A stretch of 64,000 nt of DNA, taken from positions 1,984,001 to 2,048,000 of the forward strand of contig JAGYXB010000825.1 in assembly GCA_022495005.1 (NCBI GenBank), in the 5' to 3' direction. The notes beneath the pieces were generated by a model. That model saw only the letters and a list, made by a program, of their open reading frames with translations, was not told the origin of the DNA and made no database searches. The stretch comes from Rhyacophila brunnea. Lineage: Eukaryota > Arthropoda > Insecta > Trichoptera > Rhyacophilidae. Shown here piece after piece: positions 35,164-47,660 of the stretch; the stretch's first letter is position 1, and each line of letters opens with the position of its first letter. Position numbers and translations under genes: made by a program.

Positions 35164-37578
35164 GGTGCAGATCACAAACCTTCTTAGTCAAAAAATGGGA
35201 TTTTACAGGGGAAGGTTTAAACTGATTTATTTGATAATGTAAGACTTTTATTAAAAAAAAAAATATCCAAAGTCTAATGTTTTTGTGTTTTTTAATGATT
35301 GTATAACTTTATTTATAACTAATATAAACCGTATTACATTTATCATGACATAGAGGTATTGTGCACTCAGATTTGTTGAAATATTTGACAAAGGAGGTTT
35401 TCCTTTACATTACGTTTTATGAGAAAAGTAAATTAGTTTTATTTAAAAAGTAATAAAACAGTTTGCGTGACATAGGAGTTAAATATTGAATGGCTGGATA
35501 ATTAATTAATAAATAAAAATAATGTATATTTAACTAATGTACATGTTTATAAATAACCAAACATAAACAAAACAGAATCAAACCCAACATAGTTATGTAT
35601 GAAGCTTTTTTTTTAAATTCTAACATATTTAAATTACAAATGTGGTAAAGAGACATAAAAATGGTGACAGTCCCTTGGAATAGCACATTTTAGTTCTTGA
35701 AGGTGCTTGAACTTGTTGGCCGATATTTTTACTTGAACCGTGTAATCTTGGATAAACAATATTGGAACTGCTATGATCTTCGGTCATCTCGGTAGCTCTG
35801 TAAGATCATGACTAAAATTAATTGTGTACTGGATTTTCCCATTTGGAATGTAAGCCAAGTGACACACAACGTTAACAATTGGATCCCCTTTCTTGTTTCT
35901 GGTCTTACCAATGTGTACCTAAGTCACTAGTTCATTATAGTTACTTTTTTTTATTAACTGTCAATAATTCATGGTGGAACTGCATTGTATTGAATTTATT
36001 ATAATGAATTGTATTGAATCAATGCAACATTATAGTTAAGTAAAACATCATGAGTTACATAGTGCACTCTATAAGGAAATGACATATTTATGGCGTTTCA
36101 TGTAGCCACTGCATAATCAGATGGCAGATAAATTTCCCTGTTCTTCAATTTTCTTTCGATTGCAGCATGTAAAGAATCTCCTTCCATTTACGTGTGCCCA
36201 ACCTCCAAGTATTTTTGAGTAGGTAATCTCGAATTGATATTTTACTGCCAATTCGAGGAGTGCATTAACTTTGCAAGAATATTGTTCTTATTTCGATACA
36301 CGCACCCATCGCTCAATATTTAAATGGACTGATTTCTAATTTAATATGAGGTTCGTTAGGTGATTAATCAAGATATGTAAATGTCGGAGCTTCTAAGTCT
36401 TCTTATAAGTGAACTTCATCAAATGCACACTGTGAGAATGCCTTATGAATTTGATGTTTCATTACATCTATCTTTGTAAACTCGATAAAGACCCATTTTC
36501 TAACGAAATATTGGTTCAAGAAAGAGTCTTAATGGATCCCTACGGCAGTAATGACGTGACTTCATTCTTGGTAGTGAATCGATAAATTCTGCAGGATATC
36601 TTTTCTTAGTATCAATATTTCGCTCATTGTCCTTGCATTGCTGGTTTTGATACCCGTGAATGGCATTCTTAGCCCAATTTCTAGCACTCTAAAACTCGTA
36701 TGGCGAAAGTATTACAGAACATTTATCGGCAAACTTATTTTCTTTCCTCGTTTATCTTTAAATGGTAGTGATAGATATACTCCCTTCTATTTACCTCCAG
36801 AGTTCTTACATAGCTTCTGATTGGGGTCTATACAATCTATTAGTAAAGAAACGTATGATTTTCTCTGTGGCCATGACACATCCAACCAAAAGTGGTCGAA
36901 ATTCCCGGGTTTCTTGAAACACATGCTTGTGAGATGCAACGTGGACCAAGCTTTCGTTTGTTTTTATTTTTACAGTATGTTTTTTTTTACTGATATTGTC
37001 TTTAACTCGGTCCGGATATTCCTGTTCTTTCACTCTATTATTTGCAGATATATTTCGTTTCCATGCACTTTGCTTTTGTTTCTCTTTACATCATTGATAT
37101 GCCTTCCTATTATCTCAGTCGATAGAATATTTTCATTATCTTGAACAGAATCTGAAAGTATAGGTTTATACATACCGAAAATTCTTGATTTTTATTTGTT
37201 TACAATGCTAATCGCATGATCTTTCTACTTCAGGAACTCATTATTTGGGTTTATATTATCAAAAACGTAGACCTAAAACCCAGTTATCTCTAATAAATCT
37301 TTTTGTATACAATTTTGCTTGTAAAACTTCACTGATAGCTTCATACAATGAACTGATATAGAAGCAATGTGCAGCAACTTCACGTCGTGTAGGAGGTTTG
37401 TGCAGCATAATACGATGAACATGACATAGGAGTTTTAATTAAAAGATCAATAAACTGGGCTATATTTCTCTTTGACATAGGAGGTAAAGTTCAACAGATC
37501 CGTTAAATTTTTGTTGATTTTTTGATACCATAAAGTAAAAATCGAAAAATTTGACATAGAAGGTTTGTGATCTGCAAC
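35164..37578. mobile_element. Decayed DNA transposon, 2.4 kb, ~30-bp TIRs, ATCGAT flanks
   Basis: The left end GGTGCAGATCACAAACCTTC (to 35192) is repeated inverted at the right end (37550-37578, GTTGCAGATCACAAACCTTC on minus). ATCGAT flanks both sides (35158-35163 and 37579-37584) and is a likely 6-bp target duplication, although it is palindromic. Both subterminal regions carry copies of GACATAGGAGGT (35347, 35387, 35468; 37421, 37473, 37552). The only recognisable coding relic is the minus-strand transposase-like pseudogene. I cannot place the superfamily. Confidence 0.75.
35634..37440 (-). pseudogene. Transposase-like pseudogene of an uncharacterised insect transposon family
   Basis: Read on minus, blocks typical of a widespread uncharacterised insect transposon protein appear in order but in shifted frames with stops. 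They are PPTRREVAAHCFYISSLYEA (about 37400), SLPRMKSRHYCRR plus FLEPIFR(stop)..LYRVYKDRC (about 36590-36470), VGHT(stop)MEGDSLHAAIERKL with REIYLPSDYA and FPYRVHYVTHDV (about 36210-36040), and KKGDPIVNVVCHLAYIPNGK with KFKHLQELKCAIPRDCHHFY (about 35920-35634). It ends at TAA 35634. The HYCR and GHT.ME.DS..A.IE blocks are, from memory, the family's signature. It is clearly dead. The N-terminal block may belong elsewhere. Confidence 0.65.
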
Positions 37579-38090
37579 ATCGATATGATTTTCGAACACA
37601 AAGTTGTAAGGCACTAAACTATTTCAAATACGAACTTTAAATTCAAAAAGAAATATTTCTGTTATAACAAAAACTACATAATTCTATTGCATCTTAGATT
37701 ACAATATTACGGCCCAACTAAATAATTAGTTTGACCTAAACAGACCAAATTTTATTTCCATTAATGAAAAATTCACCCCCCTCCGGCACATAATTTCACA
37801 ATATGGATATACCAATAATAGAGGCCGCCTGGTCACTAGATTGATAGCACGAATTACCTGCATGAAAAACGGCAGTCGCCAAAGGCCGGGCAAGCGGGTA
37901 CACCATTTTTATTACCCACCCATAACAATATAAAGTCATGTTCAAAATCGAATATAATATTTGTAACCGAGCGGGGATATCCGCGTCGACCATTCAGCAG
38001 CGACATAATTTGTAACCGTATGTAATAAAAGTGTCTCCTGTTGACCTAATGTCATTTTAGTTAGTTTACAATAGTCATGATCATCATCAT

Positions 38091-38500
38091 GAGCCCCACA
38101 TCGTGAAACGGGCCCACAGGCTAGGATCTTTGGCGCCCCCCTACCTATCGCTAAGGATAAAGGCAGTGTGACACTCTACAGTAGTGTTTTCCAAATGGTG
38201 TACCTTCGCGGTAAAATTAATGTGTATATTTAGTGTTTTACTGTATATTATTTTAATTCAAACATTTGAATTATGGAGATGTCGAGTATTAATACACAAT
38301 TAAAAATTGTATCGTACAGTCACGTAATTTTAAATAATAATATAATTGAAGGAAAATAGCCCCGCAGGCGACTTACTTTTACTATTAAAGCAAATTTGTG
38401 ATCTGTGTCGTATCTCACTTATCTGTCGACTCGCCTCACCGGGCCCCTATTAAGCCAGGGCCCACAGGCTAGAGCCCTGTCAGCCCTCCTTGTTGGGGGC
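38091..38500. mobile_element. GC-rich MITE, copy 3, flanked by a 15-bp direct repeat
   Basis: GAGCCCCACATCGTGAAACG..GGGCCCACAGGCTAGAGCCC and the shared CACTCTACAGTAGTGTTTTCC block place it with 14656 and 20156. CATGATCATCATCAT stands directly on both sides (38076-38090 and 38501-38515). This is longer than usual duplications of hAT or mariner type and may include element or microsatellite bases. Confidence 0.65.
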
Positions 38501-39938
38501 CATGATCATCATCATAATTGGTAATCATCTCATAATTTCCCCACCAAGTCAAATGAGCGTATCGGAAAACATCCCCTTTATTCGTGTTTGTTATGAGCAT
38601 CGTCGTAATCGCCGCAACACGATATCGATAATCGCAATTTTCCGAGGCTGGCACCGAACTTCGAAAGGGCCAATCAATCCCCGAATGCTTTTTTTTCTCT
38701 TCCTAAAGCAGACGTGTTTATTCAATACATTTGCGAAACAAGTATACACATAAGTAGATCACCGTTTACACAAGAGACCGGAAATTCTTCGCCTGCTGTG
38801 TTCTTTCTACTTTGTAGAGTTTACAGTGGAAATGTATCAATGTAATGATATTGATTTTAGCGTTTCAGCGTACGCATGGAATAACGGAAACAATAATTTC
38901 CAAAAGATTACCACAGAATAAACGCCGATTCTTTAGAATTTTAGATAATATTGGAATTCTACCAACAAACTCTCTAAACAACGTGAGTTTTAGTAAATTA
39001 AGTAATAAATTCTTTTTTAAAAGTTTGAATCATATTCAGTATCCAAGTAAAATGGGAATACAAGGGGAATACTTATTTCGGATTGCCTTGTGTACTTCGT
39101 TGAGTTTCAACAAATTATAAATTAATCTCATTAAAAAATATATCAGTTATCACTTATCAGTATTAAAAGTTTGCCATTTTAGACATCTAATTCTAGGTGA
39201 ACAGCCACGTGAAATCGCAAATTAATGTACCTAAACACAGTAAGACATCAACACAAGTTCTGTATAATTATCAATTCAAACATTGGTAATAACTAAAAAC
39301 ATTTTAGACTCGCTATGAAGAGTGGAGCCTAGTTCAAACAATGCTAGTATTTTAATAGAATGGCGAGTGATTTACTTAGTGAAAAGTGTCCGAACTCCGA
39401 ACACAGTTAGTACATTAGTGAGTAGCGTGTCAAGATGAACAGAGTACAACGTAAAATATAAATACTTATAATGGCTGTATTAGAAGGGAGGAAGACAAGA
39501 CAAAAGAAACGTGAAAGTGGACAAGAAAATAGATCAATAGGAGAGATGCACCAGGAGCTAAAATGTCCTTCTCGATGAGTTAGAATTATAAAATCTAAAT
39601 AATACTCAAACATCAAGAATGACGGAGAATTGTTTCAATTTTTTTATAGTAAAAATGCAGTCACAAATTTAAGGTAGGTACGGCCACGGATTAGAAGTGC
39701 AATTCCTGAAAAACAAAATTTTGGCAACGACAATGAACTTGACTAAAGATAACGTGTCCAGAATAAGATTGTCTCGGGGCTTTTTAGGTATTTGTTGAGT
39801 GGTGGGGGGCGCTACTCGACCGAACAAATAGAATAAAATGGACAGACTCGACTAAATAATTATAATAAATTATTCGACTAAAATTGTCTGTTCATATACT
39901 AGTTACTCGATTCCTCGCCACTCAACTAAAATACTAAC

Positions 39939-40503
39939 CAGCGTTGCCAACTTAGCCTTTTTTCTTGCCAGGTCTAGCATTTTTCGATAGGCATCTAGCT
40001 TGCAAAAAATGCATATAGCTTATAGCGTTTTTGATGCCTTCAACAGCTTTAAAAGTGCTGAAAATAAACTATATATTTCGTTTATTTATTTTTTTGCACA
40101 TCAAATTTCTAACCGTCATAAAAGATCTGTACTTGAGAAATAAAAGAACACAATGAAACAATAGGACCATTCTCGGCGTTATAGTGAGATAATCGTATCA
40201 GATATTATAATTTAAAGTGTGCTTAGGCATATGGTATCGGATTGACGATTATCGGGGATGCAACCTTACTAATACCTACATAATTATTATTTATTGCAGC
40301 TTGTTAGATAAATTAATTATTTTTGTCAATTTTGAATTGAGTTTCTGGGAAAATGTGGTGTGATTTTTACACGTACCTATATCGTTTTCGTTTCCGATAG
40401 GCAAAAAAGTGTTAATTTCACAAAATCTAGTGTTTTTCCTGCCAGATAGCTTGTTTTCGTACCCCCTCAAGCATGTTTTTGTCAACGACAGTTGGTAACA
40501 CTG
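39939..40503. mobile_element. hAT-type non-autonomous element, 565 bp
   Basis: Ends CAGCGTTGCCAACTTAGCC and ..GACAGTTGGTAACACTG are inverted. Flanks ATACTAAC (39931-39938) and ATACTAGC (40504-40511) are an 8-bp duplication with one mismatch. The interior repeats TCTAGC/ATAGCTT words. No ORF. Confidence 0.75.
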
Positions 40504-40879
40504 ATACTAGCATAATCTGAACCAGGCTTTATTATTAATCTCACTAGTATTATAGTAGGCAGTGCAATCTCTTTGTTTGAATAAGCATTATAAATTGATA
40601 GCTTTAATATATGTGTTAAACATTGAATGTAAAAAGTACACAATAATACGAAGTAACAATAATATATAATATCAATTTGATCATGAAGCGTTGTTTGAAA
40701 GCTGCTTTTGCGTTTCCTGTAAGCTAGGTGAACTTGACAAAGCACCTCTCGGATGTTATTCATTAATACCGGCCCGAATACGGACGGCAGGAAGACAGGT
40801 AAGTATGCAGGTATACGTTTTGTTGGTATAGTATAGGAAGAGTGAATCGAAGAAGAAAAAATGCAAGACGCTGACAGAG

Positions 40880-40985
40880 AGCCGTTATATCCAGCCGGGG
40901 TGTTGAACCCGTCCCGCTTCGCTTGTACATGACAGTACGTCTTACCTCTAGTCTAGCGGTGAAGAGCTTCGATTTGCGGTTATGT
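40880..40985 (-). mobile_element. tRNA-derived SINE head
   Basis: On minus: CACCGCTAGACTAGAGGTAA (A-box region, plus 40941-40961), then GACGGGTTCAACACCCCGG (B box, plus 40895-40912). The spacing is that of a tRNA-type Pol III promoter. It is followed by CTCTCTGTCAGCG and has no 3' acceptor stem. A different SINE family from 10350. Confidence 0.55.
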
Positions 40986-41429
40986 GGGTGTTGCGATCGA
41001 TTTATTTGGCTGTCGGTTAGCCGTTAATAACAGTTAACTTTGCTCACTAATAAAATCAATATAAATAATAATTGAATTATCATTAGCTACCTATAATTCC
41101 GGGTAGTTGCCGGAGAAATACAACAATCAACTTTACTCCACATGGATGTCAGGGTACAGATCTTAGTTTGACATTTAAATAATGTTTTCAGAGAAATATT
41201 TTCCAAGAAATTACTTTGCGAAGACACACCAAATTGGACCTATTCTAGTAGCTCCGTATGGTAACAAAACACCTGCATGTCCATTTATTTTATTTGTTTA
41301 TAGACGGCATGCGCCCTTCAATGCTAATATGATTTAAAAATATAATAATAGGCATTCTAATTAGATATCTATATAATTATGTATGTTTGTTTGTTTATTC
41401 CAATTTTGAATTTTTAAACACAGATTAAT

Positions 41430-41766
41430 GCCGCGTTCTCACATGGCAATTTTTGTCGTTCAACTATTCAATATGTTGAAAGGAATGTTCCCGCGTATGA
41501 ATCAAGCGATAGTCGTAATCAAGATGGCGTCGAGAGAAACAAACAAGTTTGACGAGCCGATGCGAGTTGTCATCACCTTGGTTACTCGCCTAAATATCGA
41601 ATGACTAAATTAGAAAAAACCTCAACTTCGTTCGATTCAACTTACAAGTTGATCAAGTTTGTTGAAATGTGGTTCTCACTTTTTAAATTGACGTTCAACC
41701 ATCATGCAACACACACTATTGAACGACAAAAATCGCCACTTTGAATTCGATTTTAATGTGGTGTTC
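41430..41766. mobile_element. MITE, TGGCAATTTTTGTCGTTCAA inverted ends
   Basis: The left TGGCAATTTTTGTCGTTCAA (41445-41464) is inverted at the right as TTGAACGACAAAAATCGCCA. The outer bases GCCGCGTTCTCACA..TGTGGTGTTC are looser. The flank TTAAT and GCCGCG-type end recall PIF/Harbinger elements, but a 3-bp duplication is not certain. CAAGATGGCGTCGAG lies inside. Confidence 0.5.
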
Positions 41767-41799
41767 TTTTGTTTCGACTATTTATAACTGCTGTTAGAA

Positions 41800-44240
41800 T
41801 TATTTTTATTTTGAATGTGTTCATGTATAACATTAGCATTATACATGTCTTTTAAAAAAACAATTATTTTGATATTATGTAAGATAAATGTATCTCGATC
41901 AACTAAGAACTAAGCGACCTCGTGTGAAGCCGGGTACTTTAAGTGGTACTAAAGAAGACAGGTTGATTGAATGGAAGTACATACCTATTAAACATGTCGA
42001 TTGACGAACAATTTGATGTATAAAATAAGCATATAATAAATATATGGCGCCTTATAGAATAAGTCAATCTTAAGTTTACTACTTACAGAGATCCCTCATA
42101 TCTTTATATTGTATAAATTTCTCAATAACATTGTTAATGCATATTTTATATAAAAAAGAAACAATGTCTTGGTTTACAAATAAATAAGTATAGTTTTTGA
42201 GTAGGCAGATAAAACAGCATTGAATAGACAAGCCAACTATTATAAACGAACAATACTACTTACCTAGTTGAATTCGGGAAATGGATTGATTGGTGATTGT
42301 TAAAATATTCATTTCATTAGAACAATCGATTTTACATGCTTGTAAGTAACTAGGTAAGCACTAATTTGTATGAGTAATTGAATTTTGTATCATACAAAGT
42401 AGCCTGTCATGTTATGGCATATTTTTTGAACAGAGTATTCAAGCCGAACACAATATGAAGGGGCTGAATAATTCAGTTTTCAGTTTAAATTACAGAACAT
42501 CAATACGCGGTATAATAAATGTATACTTATTGCCTGAGTGAAAAATGTGCTAGAGAATAATATCAAGAATAGAAAATTTAAATAAATTGATAAAAAAAAC
42601 ACGAGTGTAAAAAGACGTTATTTGCGTGATTCGATTTACACAAAGTCTGAATAAAATATCCAAGAGTGACGACTCTTCCGTTATCCCAAATGTGTACTAC
42701 TAACGAACGGGTGCTACATATGAATTTTCAATTAAAAACAGATTAAAAAAATGAAGAGGTGGGTAACACAACACGATAGATATTATGGAGAAGCATAAAG
42801 GCCTCGAAGTGGAGATGAGTATAGCGCATAAAATAAATCACATAATTGATATACCTATATGAGATAAAGAAACTAAAAAGGCGACCAAAAGTCCGCTAGT
42901 TCAATGAGATGAGCATCTCTAGTGGGGTAGTATGCTGTAACGAAAGACGAAGGACCGAGAAAACGGAGACAGCAAGGAGCCGCTTTCATCCAGCATTTGA
43001 TCGAATGTGGCCGAGATTATGTCGATGACTCACGATAAGTGAAGTTAGTTTGTAGATAGTGGAAGCATTCTTCCGCAAAATAGCTACCCACTTGACACGA
43101 GCTTCCGTGCGACATGATTGTTTAAAAATACAAGATCAAAGCAATCTTTTATTCAGGTTAGCACGAGTGATGACATTTTAATGCGAGTACTTATTTCAGC
43201 TCGTGCCACTGTATTGTTTGATGTTATTTACCGTTTCATAATGATTAAAGCCACTAAATAATGACTGATCCCAATCGGGATCCTGCCCAGTGAGCGTGAT
43301 GGGATTATTTTGAAGCTATTTCATAATGATATTATGAGAGTATACCTCTTGCCTTATAATAAAAAAAACTTACCTTAAATTAGGCATAAGAAATCTGTGT
43401 TTCTTTTGAATAGCTGAGAGACCTTTATTCATTTAAAGTTTTAAACCATTAATCTGCGAAGTAAGAACAAAATAATACAAAGGAACAGGTAGTATATAAA
43501 CCAGTTAAATAAGTATATTAATTATTTGTAAGTACTTAGGAAATTTTAAACATATATGAAAAATAATGGTTAATTTTCTTATATGGGTACCAATACGGAA
43601 TTATGAATTACCTATAAGCTAATTTAAGAAATAAGGTCGACAATACTCGACTATTAATTGCACATTAGAAATGCTCAAATATACCATGCCTACATAATAT
43701 TATCATGAACAACTTAAACATAGGTAGAGGAAGGACATATTATTCTTCTGGCATTGCGGCCACGACCAAATTACCTTGCAACGGTGTAGTGTCATTTGAA
43801 AGTAACGATACCAACACCTAAAGGAGTCGCCGACACTGCCATAAGAATTTGACACAATTCTACTTGAATAATATTTACTTATATACGTCGAAAGTATTAT
43901 TATCAATGGCTTTTTCGTTGTTAGTGTTTAGGTATTATTAGGTTACTATAGCCTAACAATAACCAATAAGAAAATCGAAATAAAGGTCATATCGAATAAA
44001 CATTTTCCATGTGGAATACTCTCCAAACATAAGTCGTCAAAAATATGTCTTCGAAAATGAAAATATACAAAAAGTAACATTATCAAGTATCTAATAATAT
44101 TATTATATTACTCTATATAGGTACCAAGTGTACAATGACATAATGAATGGACGACGCACTCAGTACAGTAGCTAGAAAGTAAATTCGCGCATAGCGACAT
44201 TCGCACATGTATAGGTAGACGTCACGCAATTTCCATTATG
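41800..44240. other. Non-coding, no confident feature
   Basis: AT-rich. A GC-richer island at 42900-43060 has one open plus-strand stretch (KDEGPRKRRQQGAAF, then FIQHLIECGRDYVD) of some 30 codons. It could be a retroelement scrap but has no neighbours to confirm it. Otherwise I see nothing. Confidence 0.35.
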
Positions 44241-44251
44241 CGATATCACGC

Positions 44252-44500
44252 ATCGGGAATTTATAGCAATATCACCTTTATTGTAATGGCGTTAGAACCG
44301 TGTTTCTAGTGTCAATGTTCATTAATTTGAGCGAACCCGTTCGAACCGAACCATTCGGCAGACCTGACAAAAATCATCGGGAATTTATAGCAATATCACC
44401 TTTATTGTAAATGGCGTTAGAACAGATTATGTCATTCGGCAGACCTGATAAAAAAGTGAGTGTCATTTTTTTCCAGATGCTTCGTCCATATTAATGTCAT
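44252..44500 (+). repeat. Tandem duplication, ~120-bp unit
   Basis: CATCGGGAATTTATAGCAAT..CCTTTATTGTAA(A)TGGCGTTAGAAC occurs at 44251 and again at 44374, followed in both cases by CATTCGGCAGACCTGA(C/T). The unit is about 120 bp, in two copies with small indels. Confidence 0.75.
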
Positions 44501-44513
44501 TGCAAGTGTAGTA

Positions 44514-46785
44514 AGGTGCATTGGGGTAATTCCGAATATGGGTATATTCCGAAAGTTCAAAAATTCTACCAATCGAAGCGATATTTTCCTATTGGCAACA
44601 TTAAGTCTAGAAGCCATGTTCATTGTGATCGCTTCGTAAGTCGTCGCTAGTCGCTAGTGTCAACAATGCGTGCATACCATCAAGTTTTTTCGGAGAAGTG
44701 TTTTTCGCGCCATTTTTGCTGATTCGTAATTACCCCAACTTACATATCTCGGAATTCTGGTAAGTTATTTGAATAAGTGATTGCTTTTACGATAGATTAT
44801 CGTTTTTACGAATTCGTCAGAGGAGCACAACGTCCTAACTGTGTTTTTAATTTTTTTTTCGGAAACACCCCTTTGGGGTTATTCCGATACATATTCACTC
44901 CGCAATAGCCCACTTAACTTTTTCATAGTAATTGGCAGTGATTCTCAATCTGTAAAGAAACTAAAATTATATCTAATTTAGATGTACATAATATACTTAA
45001 TTAAATTAATATTAAAGTAAGTAAATATCGCACGCCCTATTATAATCTTGGGTATGTGCGGTAACGCCAGCCTTCACTTAACAGCATAACTAGTGTATCC
45101 GACATCATGAGCAAATATAGCAATGCTGATATTATAGATTATCTTGATTTTGAAGAATTGATGGATGAATACTCTGAAGATGATTGAAAAATATACAAGG
45201 AAGAATCGAGGTCACAAAAAAAACAAAAGATGTGAAATATGGTGAAAGTTTAACTGACGAAAAGATACTCACCAACAACGATTCAAATTCTCTCTGTACT
45301 AAGAGTAAAGGTGTTGGCAAAAAAAGTAAAGGTAAAGAAAATCAAGCGGATAAAACAGACAAAAAAAACGAAGAGAAAAGACACATTGAAAGAGATGACA
45401 AAGACAACGTTGATGTTTTTATAAAAGGAAAAAATATGACAACTAGAGAAGACTCAAAAGAAAAAGACAAAGATGAACAACTGCTACTAAAACTGAAAAA
45501 TAAAGATATAGTATACAAAACTCAAGAAAAGGACCCTGCCATGAAGGAAAATTACAAATTAAATGATTTAGTGCTTGTCAGATATTCAATCAGAAAAAAT
45601 GGAGGTACTATATTGGGTTCATAGAAGAAATAATAAAACATGAGGAAACATACTTCTCTATCAACTTCTTAAAAACTATGAGACCACAGCAGCAGCTAAC
45701 CTTTATTACGACCAAAAGAAAAGATAGTGACAACGTTCCAGAGTCATTAATAGTGAAGAAGATAGATATACAAAAAAAGTGCTGATGAAATAGAATATTA
45801 CTTATGTAATGATAAAGATAGAATTTAATTTGACTGATTGCGTACCAAACCAATAGATCATTATTATGTATATGTGAGGCTTTCAGACCATGTCTTAAGC
45901 AATTCTGTTATATTTTTTTAACAGTGTAGCCCGCATTTTAGTTTTAGGTTTTCTAGCAGGACTAAATTATAAGTTTATGCCATAAAAGTAGATGAAAATG
46001 ATTAAAAACACAAGTTCCGACTTTGATTTCACATTTTTAATGTTGACTAATTTAATTGTATGGGTATGAAGAAAGTTTATTTTGCTATGCAAAAAGCAGT
46101 AAGTAAACAAAAGATATCTTTATAAAAAATATTGTTCTATCAAGGTAGTCAAATAAGAATGTAGACTCAAATAAAAATTGATTTTTAAAATTATCACCTT
46201 CTTTGATTTTCCTCGTCTTGGTGGTAGGTACTTGTGTCATATTGGGATATTTTTTCTCATTATTTGTCACCGGTGGGAACAAAACTGGTAGTAACAACCG
46301 GGAATAAACCTACTCTGCTCCATCCCGTTCCACAATCCATTTAATCCTAAGTTCTTAACTGAAATGTTGAGAACCACTATCTTTTTTTGGGGTAATTCCG
46401 AACTAATAGTATCAAAAGTTAGGGATTTTGGATACTATTAACAAAATTGATGATATTGTGTTAGGATTAATTACGGTCAAAAAAGAAAGGTAAACCTTCG
46501 GTCAAAGTGCAATAAAATCAACTTTTGAATAATTTCGGAATTACCCCAAGATAGTTCGTAATTTCCCCAATGCAAAAAAAAAATGACTCAATATTTCAAA
46601 TCCTCAATTTAAAGAACCCAACTATATATTCAAGAATCTAATATATATTTAGCATACATCTTTTTTTTAAGTACACAGAGGTAAAACAATAATGGCAGTA
46701 AATATAAAACACTTTGAATAATTAACCGAAATATATAACATCTAGTCATCTCATAGAAATTCCTGTCGGAATTACCCCAGCACCT
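44514..46785. mobile_element. Decayed DNA transposon, 2.27 kb, TA-flanked, ends AGGTGC..GGGGTAATTCCGA
   Basis: The left end AGGTGCATTGGGGTAATTCC(GA) and the right end (on minus AGGTGCTGGGGTAATTCCGA) are inverted, with TA outside both. The end motif GGGGTAATTCCGA recurs inside: about 44730 (inverted), 44875, 46389, 46534 (inverted) and 46556 (inverted). Clustering of the core near both ends suggests transposase binding sites. The TA duplication fits the Tc1/mariner/pogo group. Coding capacity is reduced to a short relic. Confidence 0.75.
45107..45790 (+). pseudogene. Relic of a transposon protein with a C-terminal VLVRY-type domain
   Basis: A first frame (MSKYSNADIIDYLDFEELMD, stop at 45185) overlaps a second frame from 45184 of ~146 codons that is very rich in Lys, Asp and Glu (disordered). 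The second frame ends NYKLNDLVLVRYSIRKNGG. After a frameshift near 45610 a third frame gives GFIEEIIKHEETYFSINFLK and TMRPQQQLTFIT. LNDLVLVRY..VGFIEEI..FSINFLK resembles the small C-terminal module of many insect pogo/Tigger-like transposases. The catalytic DDE part is absent, so this is an internally deleted copy. Confidence 0.45.
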
Positions 46786-46989
46786 TACATCGTTCTGTAG
46801 TTTTCCCTATAAAGTGACTGAAACAAGTTCCAGTTTGACATGGTGCCATTTATGTTTACTTCTTCATTGAAACGTATGAGAATTAGTGGTCCATGAGGTC
46901 GTTTTTTTGCCTTATTTTCGTTGAGGCTTATATAGAGGAAGGTTTTCATTATTATCTTTCTACATAGGTACCAAATTTAAAAAAGAAAT

Positions 46990-47660
46990 GTGTAATACAC
47001 TTATTATGTGAAAAAATTGCAGCAGCGTTTCACGACCACAAGACGTTTTTTGTTACACAAATTTCGCTATGACAAGAAGTTCGCACGTTCGGTGTTCAAA
47101 GTAGGGACGATTTTGACATTAAGATATCTTACCACGTTTCCGGTATTTTCATTCTTCCAAGATAGCACGGAAAAACGATTAGCGGCAGCTACCTCTAATT
47201 CGTAATACGTCGAAAACTTAGGTTGGTCGACATTTCGGTCAAATTTGAATATGTTCGTACTGCCGAACCCAAGCGGATAAAGCCGACCCAGCGCCATCTA
47301 GTCGGTAATGAGCGGAACACAAGAATTTTGTATTGACACGTCAGACATATCAACATAACCTACAATTTTATTTGTCGTGTCATTGCGATTGTAGCAAAAC
47401 AGTCCGATCTTGCCTCTCAATTCGCAATAATATGTAAAAAATTACATACTCTGTCTCGTTCTCAAAGTTAGCACGGTCAAGTGAGGGGCTGTTAAAAGAT
47501 ATCACCGTTTGACAGTTCAGACGGTTAATTTTTTACATAATTAACCGCCAGAATACGTAAAGTGATAAATGTGATATATTTATCACAATTAGCTCTTTTT
47601 TGATGTTAAATGAAATGTTAGAACAGGCCTGAGAATAGATATGCGAGATGGAGACCACAC
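46990..47660. other. Unclassified GC-richer stretch
   Basis: Moderately GC-rich. It has small hairpins (GGTTAATTTTTTACATAATTAACC and GTGATAAATGTGATATATTTATCAC, each as two arms). The overlapping 65- and 76-codon frames on opposite strands are of no known type. It is probably an old repeat. Confidence 0.3.
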
